Positions 7,940 through 17,775 are shown, numbered from the stretch's first letter. The stretch is 64,000 nucleotides of DNA from Roseiterribacter gracilis (GCA_018332375.1 BOPV01000001.1:1922001-1986000), one strand, 5' to 3'. Translations and numbers: made by a program. Notes: a model not told the origin generated them from the letters alone.

Positions 7940-10138
7940 TCAGAACTCAAACGTCGTCGACGCCTTGATCGTACGCGGCTGACCCTGGATCAGAAAGCCG
8001 CCGAAGGAGGAGCTCCAGTACCGCTTGTCGTCGATATTCTCGATGCTGAGGCGCAAGGTCACCGGATGCGTGTCGGCGACCAGCACGTAGCGCATGCCGA
8101 CGTCAAAACGCGTCCAGCTTGGAATCTGCCGCGCGTTGGTGACATCGACGAATTGCGCGTCAGTGTAGACGATGCGGCCGGTGAAAGTTGCCGCCGGCAG
8201 GAACGGAAGCACCGCTTCGACGCCCAGATTGACCTGGTAGTCGGGGACGCCGACCGCCTTCTTGCCGTTGTTGACACCGTTCAGCGTTTTGACCTGTTCG
8301 GCGTTGTTGAAGGTGATGCCGCCGATGAAGCGTAGCTGGTCGGTAAGTTCGCCGTTGAAGCTGAGCTCGACGCCGCGATTGCGCTGTTCGCCCTCGACCA
8401 CAAACGTCGTCGCACCCGGATTGCCCGGCGTCGGCGTCGGCTTGTTGAACGAGTTGGGCTGCGTCGTCTGGTACAGCGCCACGGTCGCGGTCAGGCCGTG
8501 CACTTCGTATTTGGCGCCGACCTCGTACTGGGCCGAGGTGAAGGGCGCGAAGATCTGGCCCGGATTCAGCGTCGTCGCGTTGGTCGGCGCGATCGGTCCC
8601 TGCGCCAGGCCTTCGATCCGGTTGGCATAGAAGGACAGCGACTCAGTCGGACGCAATGTCAGGCCGACGACGGGCGTCGTCGCTGCCGCCGTATAATGCG
8701 TCGTGCGTGCCAAGGTGTTGCGATCGAAACCGTCGATCTTCATGAACTGACGGCGCGCGCCACCAGTCAGCAGAACGCGATTGTCGAGAATGCCGATCGT
8801 GTCCGACAGAAACAGGCTGCGGAGCAGCGTCTTGGTTACCGGTGGCGGATTGTCGAGATTGCCGCCGAGCGTGCCGTTGGCGGGTTTGTCGACCAGCACC
8901 GGACTGTAGAGGTTGGTGCAGAACGACGTCGCCGCCGCGCCGCAGCTTGCGCGCAACGGCGCCGCATAGTTGGCGAAGGCGAAGCTGTTGCGGTTCTCGG
9001 CATAGGTGAGCGAGCCGCCGGCATTGATCTCGTTGCTGACGCCCTCGAACTTGAGCTTGCCGCGTACGCCGGCCTGGGCGCTGCGATTTTCATCCTGGCG
9101 CGGCACCAGCAGGCGCGACTGCGTACCTGCGCCGGTCGCACCGTTGGTCACGGTGACGGTCGAATATTCACCGTCTTCGTGGCCGTCGCGGAAACCGCCC
9201 GATGCATACGCCATCCAGTCGCGCGCGAGGTCGACCTCGTAGCGGTTGAGCATGTAGATGTCGCGCAGCTTGGTGAAGGTCCAAGGTTGCGCCCAGTTGT
9301 CGGTCGAGCCCGGCACGCGCGGCACCGCAGCGGTTGCGGCGAGCTGGACTTCGGGACGCGGTGCGAAAGCGCGCTGATCTTCGTAGCCGAAATCGAGCGT
9401 GCCACGCACACGGTCGATGCGCGCGTCGAGCGAGACGCCGGCGGCGCGCACTTCGCGCCGTTCGCGGTCGATCGCGGTGTCACCCTCGCGATACACACCA
9501 TTGACGCGCACGCCGAACATGTCGTCGCCGCCAAAGCGCGTGCCGACATCGACATTGCCGCCGAGAATGCTGTTGGCGCCATAGCTCGCGGTGGCGCGGA
9601 ACAAGGTGCGGTCGGCCCGCTTGGGAATCAGGTTGATGCTGCCGCCGATGCCGCTGCCGCTGGGCGCAGCGCCGAACAGAAAGGCGTTGGCGCCGTTCAG
9701 CACCTGCACGCGGTCGTACAGTTCGGGCGACACGATCTGGCGCGGCGTGACGCCGTACAGGCCGTCGATGGCAACGTCGTCGCCGCTGAGCGGGAAGCCG
9801 CGAATGACGAACAGTTCCGACTGGTTGCCGGACCCGAAGGTGGTGCGCACCGATGGTTCGTTCTTGAGCACGTCGCCCAGCGTCTCGGACTGTTGGTCGA
9901 GGATCAGTTGCGCGGTGTAGGTCGTGACGTTGAACGGCGTCTCGAGCGCGCTCTTGCTGCCCAGCACGCCGATATTGCCGTCGCTGATCACCTGTTTGCG
10001 CTTCTGCTGCGCCGTGACGACGATCTCTTCCATCTGCGCCGCAGGAGGCTGCGCGCTGGTTTGCGCAACAACGGGACATGCACTCAACAACGCCAGCGCC
10101 ATCACGGCGCAACGCGCACGCATACGATCGTTCACCAT
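7940..10138 (-). CDS. TonB-dependent outer-membrane receptor (siderophore-receptor type)
   Basis: A 732-residue outer-membrane receptor. A signal peptide ending near PVVAQ is followed by a TonB box (EEIVVTA), a plug domain (LGDVLKNEPSV, FVIRGFPLSGDDVAIDG, GIGGSINLIPKRA) and a 22-strand-type barrel ending in phenylalanine (TTFEF). There is no STN domain, so it has no direct role in sigma/anti-sigma signalling. Its plug resembles siderophore receptors, but the following amidohydrolase genes suggest the cargo could instead be a peptide-like compound. The 102-bp upstream gap shows no Fur-box-like sequence that I could recognise. Confidence 0.95.
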   Translation of the reverse strand: MVNDRMRARCAVMALALLSACPVVAQTSAQPPAAQMEEIVVTAQQKRKQVISDGNIGVLGSKSALETPFNVTTYTAQLILDQQSETLGDVLKNEPSVRTTFGSGNQSELFVIRGFPLSGDDVAIDGLYGVTPRQIVSPELYDRVQVLNGANAFLFGAAPSGSGIGGSINLIPKRADRTLFRATASYGANSILGGNVDVGTRFGGDDMFGVRVNGVYREGDTAIDRERREVRAAGVSLDARIDRVRGTLDFGYEDQRAFAPRPEVQLAATAAVPRVPGSTDNWAQPWTFTKLRDIYMLNRYEVDLARDWMAYASGGFRDGHEDGEYSTVTVTNGATGAGTQSRLLVPRQDENRSAQAGVRGKLKFEGVSNEINAGGSLTYAENRNSFAFANYAAPLRASCGAAATSFCTNLYSPVLVDKPANGTLGGNLDNPPPVTKTLLRSLFLSDTIGILDNRVLLTGGARRQFMKIDGFDRNTLARTTHYTAAATTPVVGLTLRPTESLSFYANRIEGLAQGPIAPTNATTLNPGQIFAPFTSAQYEVGAKYEVHGLTATVALYQTTQPNSFNKPTPTPGNPGATTFVVEGEQRNRGVELSFNGELTDQLRFIGGITFNNAEQVKTLNGVNNGKKAVGVPDYQVNLGVEAVLPFLPAATFTGRIVYTDAQFVDVTNARQIPSWTRFDVGMRYVLVADTHPVTLRLSIENIDDKRYWSSSFGGFLIQGQPRTIKASTTFEF

Positions 10139-10240
10139 GTGAGCCCCCGGACCCTAGATTCTTTTTCTGGCTTTAGCGTGGGCGGACGACGGAGAAAACT
10201 CAGCCGAGCCGGGGTCAAAAGATCTAGCAGCAAGGCCACG

Positions 10241-11791
10241 TCAATCGGGCAGCGACGGCGCCGCCGGCATGCTGCGCACCGTCGCGCGTGCGTCCTGCGC
10301 AACGCTACGCGCACAACGTGCATACAGCACGACACCGGCGCCCATATAAACGAGCAGGATCACGACCGGCAGCACGTGCCCTTCGCTCGCCTGGTGCACG
10401 ATGTCGATCGCTGCCGGCAAAATCATCAGCCAACTGCACGCGATTGATGCAAGCGGTACGATCCCGACCCAGACCCGGCCGATGCGCACGCCGCCGAACG
10501 GCACGCGGAACGGGCGCTGCAGATCGGGTTGCGTCGAACGCAGCCACATCAAGCTCAGCGCGACGATCGAAAACGCGAAGGCGGTGCCGACGCTGACGAG
10601 ATCGTTGAGGATCGACAGCGGCAATGTCGCCGATGCGAAGGCGGTGATGCAGCCGAGCACGGCGATGCCGGTGGCGGGCGTACGAAAGCGCGGGTTCAAG
10701 CGCATGAAATAGGCCGGCATCAACCGGTCGCGCGCCATCGTGAAGGCAAGACGCGACTGGCCGTAGCCGTTGATCAGCAGCACCGACGACAGGCCGACCA
10801 AGGCACCCAGCTTGACGAGCACTGCAAGCTGCGGCTGGCCGAGCCGGTCGACCACCAGCGCCAACGGATCCGGCACACCCAGCTCGCGATATGGCACAAC
10901 GCCGGTCAGAACGGCGGCAACCAGCATATAGATGATGGTGCAGACGATCAGCGAACCGAGAATGCCGATCGGCAGGTCGCGCTGCGGGTTGCGGCTTTCC
11001 GAGGCGGCATAGGCCACGACTTCGAATCCGAGATAGGCGAAGAACAAAATCGAGGCACCGCGAAAGATTCCGGGCCAGCCGTAATGGAAGCCGCCTTCGT
11101 TCGGCGGAATCAGCGGTGTCCAGTTGCCGGGCTGGATCGCGCCGAAGCCGACGGCGAGAAACAGCGCAAGGACGCAGAGCTTGATCACGACCAGCGCGGT
11201 GTTGACACGGCTCAGCTCGGACACGCCGCGCGTCAGCAGGAACGTCACGCAAAGCGCGGCCGCGGCGGCGACAAGATTGACGTTGCCGGTCACGGTCAGC
11301 TCGGTCCCGTGGCGCGACGACTGCACCAGCGAGCGCGCGAACTGCACCGGCACCGCGATGCCGAAGTCGCGCAGCAGACTGGTCAGATAACCGGCAAACC
11401 CGACCGCGAGCGTCGAGGCTGCAACGCCGAACTCGAAGACGAGCAGCCAGCCGATCGCAAAGGCAAAGCCACGCCCCATCGACGCATAACAATAGGTGTA
11501 GGCCGAACCGCCCGCAGGCAGCGTCGAGGCCAGCTCGGCATAGCAAAGCGCTGTCATCGCGCAGGCAAAGCCCGCGACCGTGAACGACAGAAGAATCGCC
11601 GGTCCCGCGAAATTGGCTGCGACGTTGCCGGGCAGAACATAGATGCCGGCGCCGACCGTGCAGCCGATGCCGAGAAAGACCAGGCCGAACGGGCCCAGCG
11701 CGCGTTTCAGCCCGTGGGTCGCTTCATCGACGCGTAGCTGCTCGACGCTCTTCCGCGCAAAGCCGCCAGTCTTGCGGTCCTGTCCTGCCAT
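10241..11791 (-). CDS. APC-superfamily amino-acid permease
   Basis: A 516-residue inner-membrane permease with about 12-14 hydrophobic helices. The N-terminal GLKRALGPFGLVFLGIGCTVG and the following GAGIYVLPG are the amino-acid/polyamine/organocation family signature; TLPAGGSAYTYCYASMG and the consensus loop FFAYLGFEVVAYAASESRNP also match the cationic-amino-acid-transporter branch. It probably imports an amino acid by proton symport. It lies 102 bp ahead of the receptor gene on the same strand and may be part of the same peptide-use locus. Confidence 0.92.
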   Translation of the reverse strand: MAGQDRKTGGFARKSVEQLRVDEATHGLKRALGPFGLVFLGIGCTVGAGIYVLPGNVAANFAGPAILLSFTVAGFACAMTALCYAELASTLPAGGSAYTYCYASMGRGFAFAIGWLLVFEFGVAASTLAVGFAGYLTSLLRDFGIAVPVQFARSLVQSSRHGTELTVTGNVNLVAAAAALCVTFLLTRGVSELSRVNTALVVIKLCVLALFLAVGFGAIQPGNWTPLIPPNEGGFHYGWPGIFRGASILFFAYLGFEVVAYAASESRNPQRDLPIGILGSLIVCTIIYMLVAAVLTGVVPYRELGVPDPLALVVDRLGQPQLAVLVKLGALVGLSSVLLINGYGQSRLAFTMARDRLMPAYFMRLNPRFRTPATGIAVLGCITAFASATLPLSILNDLVSVGTAFAFSIVALSLMWLRSTQPDLQRPFRVPFGGVRIGRVWVGIVPLASIACSWLMILPAAIDIVHQASEGHVLPVVILLVYMGAGVVLYARCARSVAQDARATVRSMPAAPSLPD

Positions 11792-11890
11792 CTGCCCTCC
11801 GTGCCTGACATCAGTATCAGGCCGGCCGCGCCGGGGGGCGCTCTGCGATGGGTCAAGCTTGGTTGAAAGCGGGCCACGTCCCCGGAATGG

Positions 11891-12913
11891 TCAGGGCCGG
11901 ACGCGCGTTCGATCGAAGATCAGAACGCGCACGCCTTCTTCGGCGAATTTCGCGGTTCGCTTGGTCCAGTCGATCTCGAACCCGACCGACGGCACCAGCA
12001 GCGCGCCGGTCGCCGGGTCGACGCCCATCGTGCGTCCGGTCAGGCGCGTGCGCACGTCCTCGACGGTGCGGTAACGCCCGTCCTTGCCGCGCCGGATCAC
12101 CGAAACGAAGCCTTCGCCGTTCGAGACGAACAGCGTATCGCGCTTCGCGTCGTACACGACCGCGTCGCTCGACGCGCCGATCGCGACGCGATCAACGACT
12201 TGGCCACGCTCAAGATCGACCGCCGCCAGCGTACGGTTGGCGCAACTGCTGAACAGCAGGCGGCGCACCGGATCCAGCGCCAGCCCATGCGGATCGACGC
12301 AGTCGCCGAGCGCGATCGGCGCCACGATGCGACGCGCCTGCGTATCGATGCGCAGGATCGCGCGCTGTTCCTTGATATTGACGAACAGCGCGCCCTTGCC
12401 GTCCGCGACGGCAAATTCCGGTGTCCCGCCAAGCTCGATCGTGGCCAGCACGCGCAACGATCCGGCGTCGAGCACCGTCGCGGTTTCATTCTCGCCGTCG
12501 AACACGAACACGCTGTCGCTGCTGCGATCGTAGACGACCGTATCGGGCTCGGGACCGACAGCGGCGCTGGCCGTGACGGCCAAACTGTCGAGTGCAAACA
12601 CGCTCAACCGGCCGCGATCACCCTCGGCGACGAAGCCGCGCCCGTGCTCGGCATCGAGCGCAACGCCGTGCGCACCTTCGAGTCCGACGACGCGGCCAAC
12701 GACCTGGCGCGTATCGAGCGACAGCACGCTGACCTGCGTGCCGTGCGCGATATAGGCGCGACGGCCTGCCACCGCGACATAGTCCCAGCGCGACGGCGCC
12801 CCCAGCAACACGCTCTGCGCCGGCGCGAAGCTGCGCTGCGCCTCGGCGGCGGCTACGGGAACGGACAGGATGCTCGCGGCGACCAGCGCCGCAACTCGGA
12901 TGCGATTCGTCAT
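11891..12913 (-). CDS. secreted YncE-like beta-propeller protein
   Basis: A 340-residue protein with a signal peptide (MTNRIRVAALVAASILSVPVAAA) and repeated blades of the YncE/PQQ-dehydrogenase-like 7-bladed type: YVAVAGRRAYIAHGTQVSVL, GVALDAEHGRGFVAEG, EFAVADGKGALFVNI, GLALDPVRRLLFSSCAN, AVVYDAKRDTLFVSNGEG. Such proteins are periplasmic scaffolds or binding proteins and the ligand is usually unknown. It is divergent from the PaiB-like gene and separated from the permease by about 100 bp. Confidence 0.85.
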   Translation of the reverse strand: MTNRIRVAALVAASILSVPVAAAEAQRSFAPAQSVLLGAPSRWDYVAVAGRRAYIAHGTQVSVLSLDTRQVVGRVVGLEGAHGVALDAEHGRGFVAEGDRGRLSVFALDSLAVTASAAVGPEPDTVVYDRSSDSVFVFDGENETATVLDAGSLRVLATIELGGTPEFAVADGKGALFVNIKEQRAILRIDTQARRIVAPIALGDCVDPHGLALDPVRRLLFSSCANRTLAAVDLERGQVVDRVAIGASSDAVVYDAKRDTLFVSNGEGFVSVIRRGKDGRYRTVEDVRTRLTGRTMGVDPATGALLVPSVGFEIDWTKRTAKFAEEGVRVLIFDRTRVRP

Positions 12914-13051
12914 CGCACCATTGTGTGCCGCGCGCGGCGTACCGCCGTCGTTCGCGGGAAAGATTGCGTCGCAGCCGGGCCAGGCCCAGGCGCGTCGTTA
13001 ATTGACCCGTCTTCGCGAGCGCGTGCGCGACGCTTCCGGTAGCCCTGCAGT

Positions 13052-13654
13052 ATGGCTTCTCCCGGCACGTTCGCCGCACGCGCACCCCAGGACGTCGTAC
13101 GTCTGGTCGGTTCGCATCCGCTCGCCTGGGTCGTTTCCGACGGTCCGCATGCGACCCTGTTGCCGTTGCGCGCCGTCGTTGCGCCCGACGGAAGCATCAC
13201 GCAACTCCGCGGTCATTTCGCGCGCGCCAATCCGCAAGTCGCGGCGCTGCGTGCCAAGAGCGACGCGCTGCTGCTGTTTCTCGGACCGCATGGCTATATC
13301 TCGCCGTCCTGGATGAACGACCGGACGCAGGCGCCGACCTGGAACTATGCCAGCGCGCAATTTCGCGTCGAGCTGAGCTTCTTCGAGGAGGCGGAGGCGC
13401 TGGAAGAACTGCTGCGCGATCTGATCGGTGCGATGGAGCACGGCCGGCCCAACCCGTGGCGGCAGGAAGAGATGGGCGCACGCTTCTCCTCGCTGGCGCG
13501 CGGCATCATCGGGTTCGACGCAAAGATCCTGTCGTCGACCGCGAAATTCAAACTTGGCCAGGACGAGCGGCGCGACGTGTTCGCCGACATCACCAGTGCC
13601 TTGGCGCGCGATCCCGCCGCGGCCGAACTGCTGCAATGGATGCTGGATTTCTAA
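13052..13654 (+). CDS. PaiB-family FMN-binding protein
   Basis: A 200-residue protein with the PaiB signature: HPLAWVVSDGPHATLLPLRA at the N-terminus, GHFARANPQ, and GPHGYISPSWM, followed by TWNYASAQF. Bacillus PaiB was named as a regulator of sporulation and protease genes, but the fold is a split-barrel flavin-binding domain and enzymatic or small-molecule roles are possible. Its stop overlaps the proC start by one base (TAATG), so the two are translated together. Confidence 0.9.
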   Translation: MASPGTFAARAPQDVVRLVGSHPLAWVVSDGPHATLLPLRAVVAPDGSITQLRGHFARANPQVAALRAKSDALLLFLGPHGYISPSWMNDRTQAPTWNYASAQFRVELSFFEEAEALEELLRDLIGAMEHGRPNPWRQEEMGARFSSLARGIIGFDAKILSSTAKFKLGQDERRDVFADITSALARDPAAAELLQWMLDF

Positions 13655-14445
13655 TGACGCAGATCGTGCTGCTCGGCTGCGGCAAAATGGGCGGCGCCTT
13701 GCTGCGCGGCCTGTCGGCGCGCGCCAATGGCGATACGGTTTGGGTGCTCGACCCGCTGGCAACCGCGACGCAAGGCGCGCGACGCCTGCACGAACCGTCC
13801 GACATCGCCGCCTTGCCCGATCCGGTGACGGTCGTGATCGCGGTCAAACCCGACAAAGTCGCCAGCGCCCTCGCCGCGCTGCGCCCGCATCTGCGCCCGA
13901 CCATGTCGTTCATCTCGATCGCAGCCGGCGTCGCAAGCGCGACGTTGCGCGCATCGTTGGATGACAAGGTCGGCTTGCTGCGCGCCATGCCCAACATCGC
14001 GGTCGCTGCCGGCGCCGGCATCACCGCTGCGGTTGCGTGCGGCGCGACCCCGGCGCAGCGCGCGATCTGCGACGATATTTTTCGCGCCGTCGGTGCCGTC
14101 GTCTGGCTCAACGAAGAAGCGCAGCTCGATCTTGCAACGGCAATCTCGGGCAGCGGGCCGGCTTATTTCTACCGCTTCACCGAAGCGCTCGAAGCGGCGG
14201 CAATCGAAACCGGCCTGCCGCGCGAGATCGCAGCCGCGCTCGCGGCACGCACCTTGGTCGGTGCCGGCGCACTCCTCGACAGCGACGGCCGCACGCCCGC
14301 CGACTTGCGGCGTGACGTCACCAGCCCGGCGGGCACCACCGCAGCCGCACTCGACCGGTTTGATGCCGGCGGACAATTGCACGCGCTGACGCTCGACGCG
14401 GTGCGTGCCGCCGTCGCCCGCGCGCACGAGCTGCGAAATGGCTAA
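13654..14445 (+). CDS. proC: pyrroline-5-carboxylate reductase
   Basis: A 263-residue cytoplasmic enzyme that reduces 1-pyrroline-5-carboxylate to proline with NAD(P)H, the last step of proline synthesis. The Rossmann motif GCGKMGGALL is at the N-terminus; VIAVKPDKV, the LLRAMPNIAVAAGAGITA segment, AISGSGPAYFYRFTEAL and DLRRDVTSPAGTTAAAL are diagnostic. The start at 13654 is set by the TAATG junction with the PaiB-like gene; a longer frame to 13456 lies inside that gene. Its last 8 bases overlap the PepSY gene start. Confidence 0.96.
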   Translation: MTQIVLLGCGKMGGALLRGLSARANGDTVWVLDPLATATQGARRLHEPSDIAALPDPVTVVIAVKPDKVASALAALRPHLRPTMSFISIAAGVASATLRASLDDKVGLLRAMPNIAVAAGAGITAAVACGATPAQRAICDDIFRAVGAVVWLNEEAQLDLATAISGSGPAYFYRFTEALEAAAIETGLPREIAAALAARTLVGAGALLDSDGRTPADLRRDVTSPAGTTAAALDRFDAGGQLHALTLDAVRAAVARAHELRNG

Positions 14446-15526
14446 ATCGTTCGTCGGCCGGCTGCGGCCAGTCCATCGTTGGCTGAGCATCGCCGTTGCG
14501 CTGTTCTGGTTGTTGCAAGCGCTGAGCGGCGCGCTGCTCGTGTTTCATGTCGAACTCGACGACGCGCGTCTCGGCGATGGAACCGTGCACGCGCTCGATG
14601 CGCAGGCGCTGGGACACGCCATCGCTGCCATCGAGCAAGACCGCCCGGGCGAACATGTGCGTGCGCTCTACGCAACCGGCGGCGTTGCAAACCGGTTCGA
14701 CCTGTATGTCACGCGCAAAGACGGCAAGACCGATCTCGTGCGTATCGACGGCGCCGGCACCGTGCTTCGCACCTCGCCATCCGACTACGAGTACGGGCGG
14801 ATGAGCCTCTACCGTGTCGTGTCGATCTTTCACCAGGAACTGTTTCTCGGCGATCTCGGTACGCGCATCGTCGGATTGAGCGGCTTGTTGCTGTTCACCA
14901 ACCTGGCTCTCGGCCTGCGCCTCGCCTGGCCGCATCGCAAACGCTGGCGCGCAGCGCTGCTGCCATCGCCCGCGCAAACTCTGCGGGCCCGACTCTATGC
15001 TTGGCATCGCGCCATCGGCCTATGGGGCGCGCTTCCAGCGTTCGTGCTGGTCACGGCCGGTATTCTGCTCGCATTCGCGTCGCCGATCCGCGACCGGTTC
15101 GGCATCGAACTTTCCGAGCCGGCACGCACGGGCATCACCGTAACGGCGCAACCGGATGCGACTGCGCGCGCGATCGAGGTCGCGCTGCAGCGCCATCCCG
15201 GCGCAGCGCTTTCTTCGCTGCGCATGCCGCGCGACGGACGCCCCTGGTACCGAGTCCGCGTACGCGTATCGGGCGAGTGGCATCGAACCCACGGGCAGAC
15301 GACCATGTTCGTCGGTGCCGCCGACGGAAATGTGGTGCAGCAGCAGACGCTCGCCAACGCACCGTTCGGCGTTCGCTTTTTTGAGTCCGCTCTTCCCGTC
15401 CATACCGGCGAAGCAGCAGGCTGGGCCGGCCGCGTTCTGTCATGCGCGGTCGGGCTCTGGCTGGCGACGATGGTCGCGCTCGGTGTGGCGCAATTCCTTG
15501 CCGGGCGGCGCGCAAGGCGCAGCTAA
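14438..15526 (+). CDS. PepSY-domain inner-membrane protein
   Basis: A 362-residue membrane protein of the PepSY-associated type, often annotated as iron-uptake-linked ferric reductase. It shows the initial helix HRWLSIAVALFWLLQALSG, a periplasmic PepSY-like domain, a helix near LSGLLLFTNLALGLRLAW, the WHRAIGLWGALPAFVLVTAG segment and a last helix near the C-terminus. Conserved histidines (HRW, FHQELF, WHR) could ligate heme. The ATG at 14438 overlaps the last 8 bases of proC; the longer frame from 14405 lies inside proC. Confidence 0.85.
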   Translation: MAKSFVGRLRPVHRWLSIAVALFWLLQALSGALLVFHVELDDARLGDGTVHALDAQALGHAIAAIEQDRPGEHVRALYATGGVANRFDLYVTRKDGKTDLVRIDGAGTVLRTSPSDYEYGRMSLYRVVSIFHQELFLGDLGTRIVGLSGLLLFTNLALGLRLAWPHRKRWRAALLPSPAQTLRARLYAWHRAIGLWGALPAFVLVTAGILLAFASPIRDRFGIELSEPARTGITVTAQPDATARAIEVALQRHPGAALSSLRMPRDGRPWYRVRVRVSGEWHRTHGQTTMFVGAADGNVVQQQTLANAPFGVRFFESALPVHTGEAAGWAGRVLSCAVGLWLATMVALGVAQFLAGRRARRS

Positions 15527-15566
15527 GCTGGCATGGAGGCGCAGATCGGTGTAGCACCTGCCCGCC

Positions 15567-16274
15567 ATGACCCCACCCCGCAAATCCCGCGGCGCGCAGA
15601 TTCTGCTGTGGGCCTTTATCGCTCTCAACGTGGCGCTGACTTTCGCGCCGTTGTTCGGCGGGCACCTGTCCCAGTTGCGCGACGAGTTGGCGCGCCAAGG
15701 CGGCTTTGCGCTGCCGGTCGCCTGTTTCCTGTTTCTGTTTTTCGGCTCGCTGACCGGCGTGCCGCAGGTCGTGTCGGTTGCGATGATCGGATCGGTGCTG
15801 CCGATCGTGCCCGGCTTCATCGTGTGCTGGCTCGCAACGATGAGCAGCGCGTCGATCGGATTCGCCATCGGTCATCGCGCCCGCGACATGACCGACGATT
15901 TCTTCGCGCGCCAGGGTTGGGCCGCGCGACGACTCGACATGGCGCGACGCACCTTCGCCGAGAACGGCGTCATCGCCTCGTTGCTGGTGCGCTTCGTTCC
16001 GATCGCTCCGTTCTCGGTCGTCAATGCGATGGCCGGCGCGCTTGGCGTGCGCTGGGGCGAGTTTCTGTTGGGCAGCGGACTGGGTATCTGCCCCAAAGTC
16101 GCGATCACGCTTCTGTTCGGCGGCAGCCTGCGCGACGTCGTGCAGACCCACTCGCTGGGATCGCTCTATATCGTCGCCAGCACGATCGCGTCGATGGTCG
16201 TATTCGCTGTCGTCGGACAAATTCTGTTCAAGCGCATGCAAAAGCGCAGCGAGAGTTCGACCGAGCAGTCGTAA
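15567..16274 (+). CDS. TVP38/TMEM64 family membrane protein (VTT domain)
   Basis: A 235-residue inner-membrane protein with 5-6 helices and the VTT/DedA-superfamily core: the ISSGxxG-like loop is represented by MSSASIGFAIGHRA, followed by LLVRFVPIAPFSVVNAMAG, which carries the conserved R-F-x-P. Members have been linked to lipid scrambling and membrane homeostasis. It begins 40 bp after the PepSY gene and is followed by a strong terminator, so it closes the PaiB-proC-PepSY unit. Confidence 0.85.
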   Translation: MTPPRKSRGAQILLWAFIALNVALTFAPLFGGHLSQLRDELARQGGFALPVACFLFLFFGSLTGVPQVVSVAMIGSVLPIVPGFIVCWLATMSSASIGFAIGHRARDMTDDFFARQGWAARRLDMARRTFAENGVIASLLVRFVPIAPFSVVNAMAGALGVRWGEFLLGSGLGICPKVAITLLFGGSLRDVVQTHSLGSLYIVASTIASMVVFAVVGQILFKRMQKRSESSTEQS

Positions 16275-16380
16275 CGGAATAGAGCGACCGCTCGCGCAGT
16301 CATGCAGGCGAGCGTTCAACACGTTCCCTCCAACCGCGCGCGTGCGGCCATACTTTCCCTAGCAACGCGCGGCACTTGAT

Positions 16381-16417
16381 CGAGGTGGCAGGTCAGACGA
16401 TCTGCCACCTCGTTTTT
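16381..16417 (+). terminator. Rho-independent terminator
   Basis: A perfect 11-bp stem (CGAGGTGGCAG at 16381-16391, CTGCCACCTCG at 16402-16412) with a 10-nt loop is followed by TTTTT at 16413-16417. It ends plus-strand transcription from the TVP38-like gene. The T tract overlaps the stop codon of the convergent MFS gene; read on the minus strand the stem is not followed by T residues. Confidence 0.92.
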
Positions 16418-17775
16418 CAACGTTGCGGGTTGCGCACCAACAGCAAACCCGCAGCCGACGCAGCAACCGCCATTGCAGCTGCGCCCAACACAGCGATGCG
16501 GAAATTCGCGACGAAGCGGTCTTCGGTCGCATCGGCGAGCGCAAAGCCCAGCACCGCAACCGCCAGCAAGCCGGCAATGCGCGCGACTGCATTGTTGATG
16601 CCCGACGCCGATCCGGCATGGTCCGCATCGACCGAGGCCATCACCGTCGTCGTCAACGGCGCCACGCTGAGCGCCATGCCGCAAGCCAACAGCAACAGCG
16701 CGGGAAAAATCACGCGCCAATACTCGATGTCGGCCGACGCGACGCGCGCGAACAAGGCGAAGCCGATTGCAGCGGTGAACGGACCGATCGTCAGCAACAA
16801 ACGCGGGCCGGTTTTTTCCGCCAGCCGTCCGGTCGAACGCGACGCAGCGCCCAGGATCAAGGGCAGCGGCAACAACGACGCGCCCGCCACCGTCGCGTCA
16901 TAATGGCCGACGCGGATCAGCAGATAGGGCAGCAACACGAACAAGCCGCCCAGCGCCGCATAGAGAAAGAAGGTCAGGATGGTGACGCCGACAAAGGTCG
17001 GGGTGCCGAACAGCTTGACCGGCATCATCGCAATCTTGCCGGTGCGCGCCTCGACCAGCACGAACACGATCAGCAGCACGATCCCAAGCGCGATTGCGCC
17101 CCACGCAAACGGTCCCGCCATCGCCGTCGACGCAATCGTCAGCCCCCACGTCAGCGCCGCGAGACCCGCCGTGGCCAAGCTTGCCCCCACCCAGTCCAGC
17201 GGTGCTGCATCGTGCCGGCGATGTTCTTCGACATAGCGCAGGCTGAGAAAAATCGCGCCCAACGCCAGCGGCACGTTGATGAAAAAGATCGCGCGCCAAC
17301 TGACGGAATCGACCAGCCACCCGCCCAGTACCGGACCAATCGCGCCGCCGATTGCGCCGACCGCCGACCAGGTGCCGATCGCACGGCCGCGCGCTTCGCC
17401 GTCGAACGCAATGCCGATCAAGGCGAGACTGTTCGGCATCAACATTGCGCCGCCGATTCCTTGCAACACGCGGCCTGCCAGCAAGAGCGACAGGCTCGGC
17501 GCCAAGGCGCACAAGATCGACGCCGCGGTGAACAGAATCGTGCCCCACACGAACAAGCGCCGCTTGCCATAGCGATCGCCGGCTGCACCGAACAGCAGCA
17601 CCAGCGCACCCAAGGGCAGCGCATAGGCATTGATCATCCAGCTCGTCGCTGCAGCCGATGCGCCGAAGGCGTTTTGAATCGTCGGCAGCGCGACATTGAC
17701 GACCGAGCCGTCGATGAACGCCAGGCTGGAGCCGAGAATCGTCGCTGCCAGCGTCGCGGTCTGGCGACTGAGCAT
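16417..17775 (-). CDS. MFS transporter, DHA2-type drug exporter
   Basis: A 452-residue major-facilitator protein. ILGSSLAFIDGSVVNVALPT is the DHA2 motif D1, GDRYGKRRLF is motif A, and RVLQGIGGAMLMPNSLALI plus GAIGGAIGPVLGGWL is the motif C region typical of drug/proton antiporters. It likely exports amphipathic compounds. Its ATG overlaps by one base (TGATG) the stop of the upstream flavoprotein gene, so the two are co-translated. Confidence 0.93.
   Translation of the reverse strand: MLSRQTATLAATILGSSLAFIDGSVVNVALPTIQNAFGASAAATSWMINAYALPLGALVLLFGAAGDRYGKRRLFVWGTILFTAASILCALAPSLSLLLAGRVLQGIGGAMLMPNSLALIGIAFDGEARGRAIGTWSAVGAIGGAIGPVLGGWLVDSVSWRAIFFINVPLALGAIFLSLRYVEEHRRHDAAPLDWVGASLATAGLAALTWGLTIASTAMAGPFAWGAIALGIVLLIVFVLVEARTGKIAMMPVKLFGTPTFVGVTILTFFLYAALGGLFVLLPYLLIRVGHYDATVAGASLLPLPLILGAASRSTGRLAEKTGPRLLLTIGPFTAAIGFALFARVASADIEYWRVIFPALLLLACGMALSVAPLTTTVMASVDADHAGSASGINNAVARIAGLLAVAVLGFALADATEDRFVANFRIAVLGAAAMAVAASAAGLLLVRNPQR

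Noticed and set aside
8498..10447. Plus-strand open frame of 649 codons across the receptor gene
   Set aside because: It is antisense to a clear TonB-dependent receptor; its product is rich in Arg, His and Ala with no family resemblance, as is usual for shadows in GC-rich DNA.
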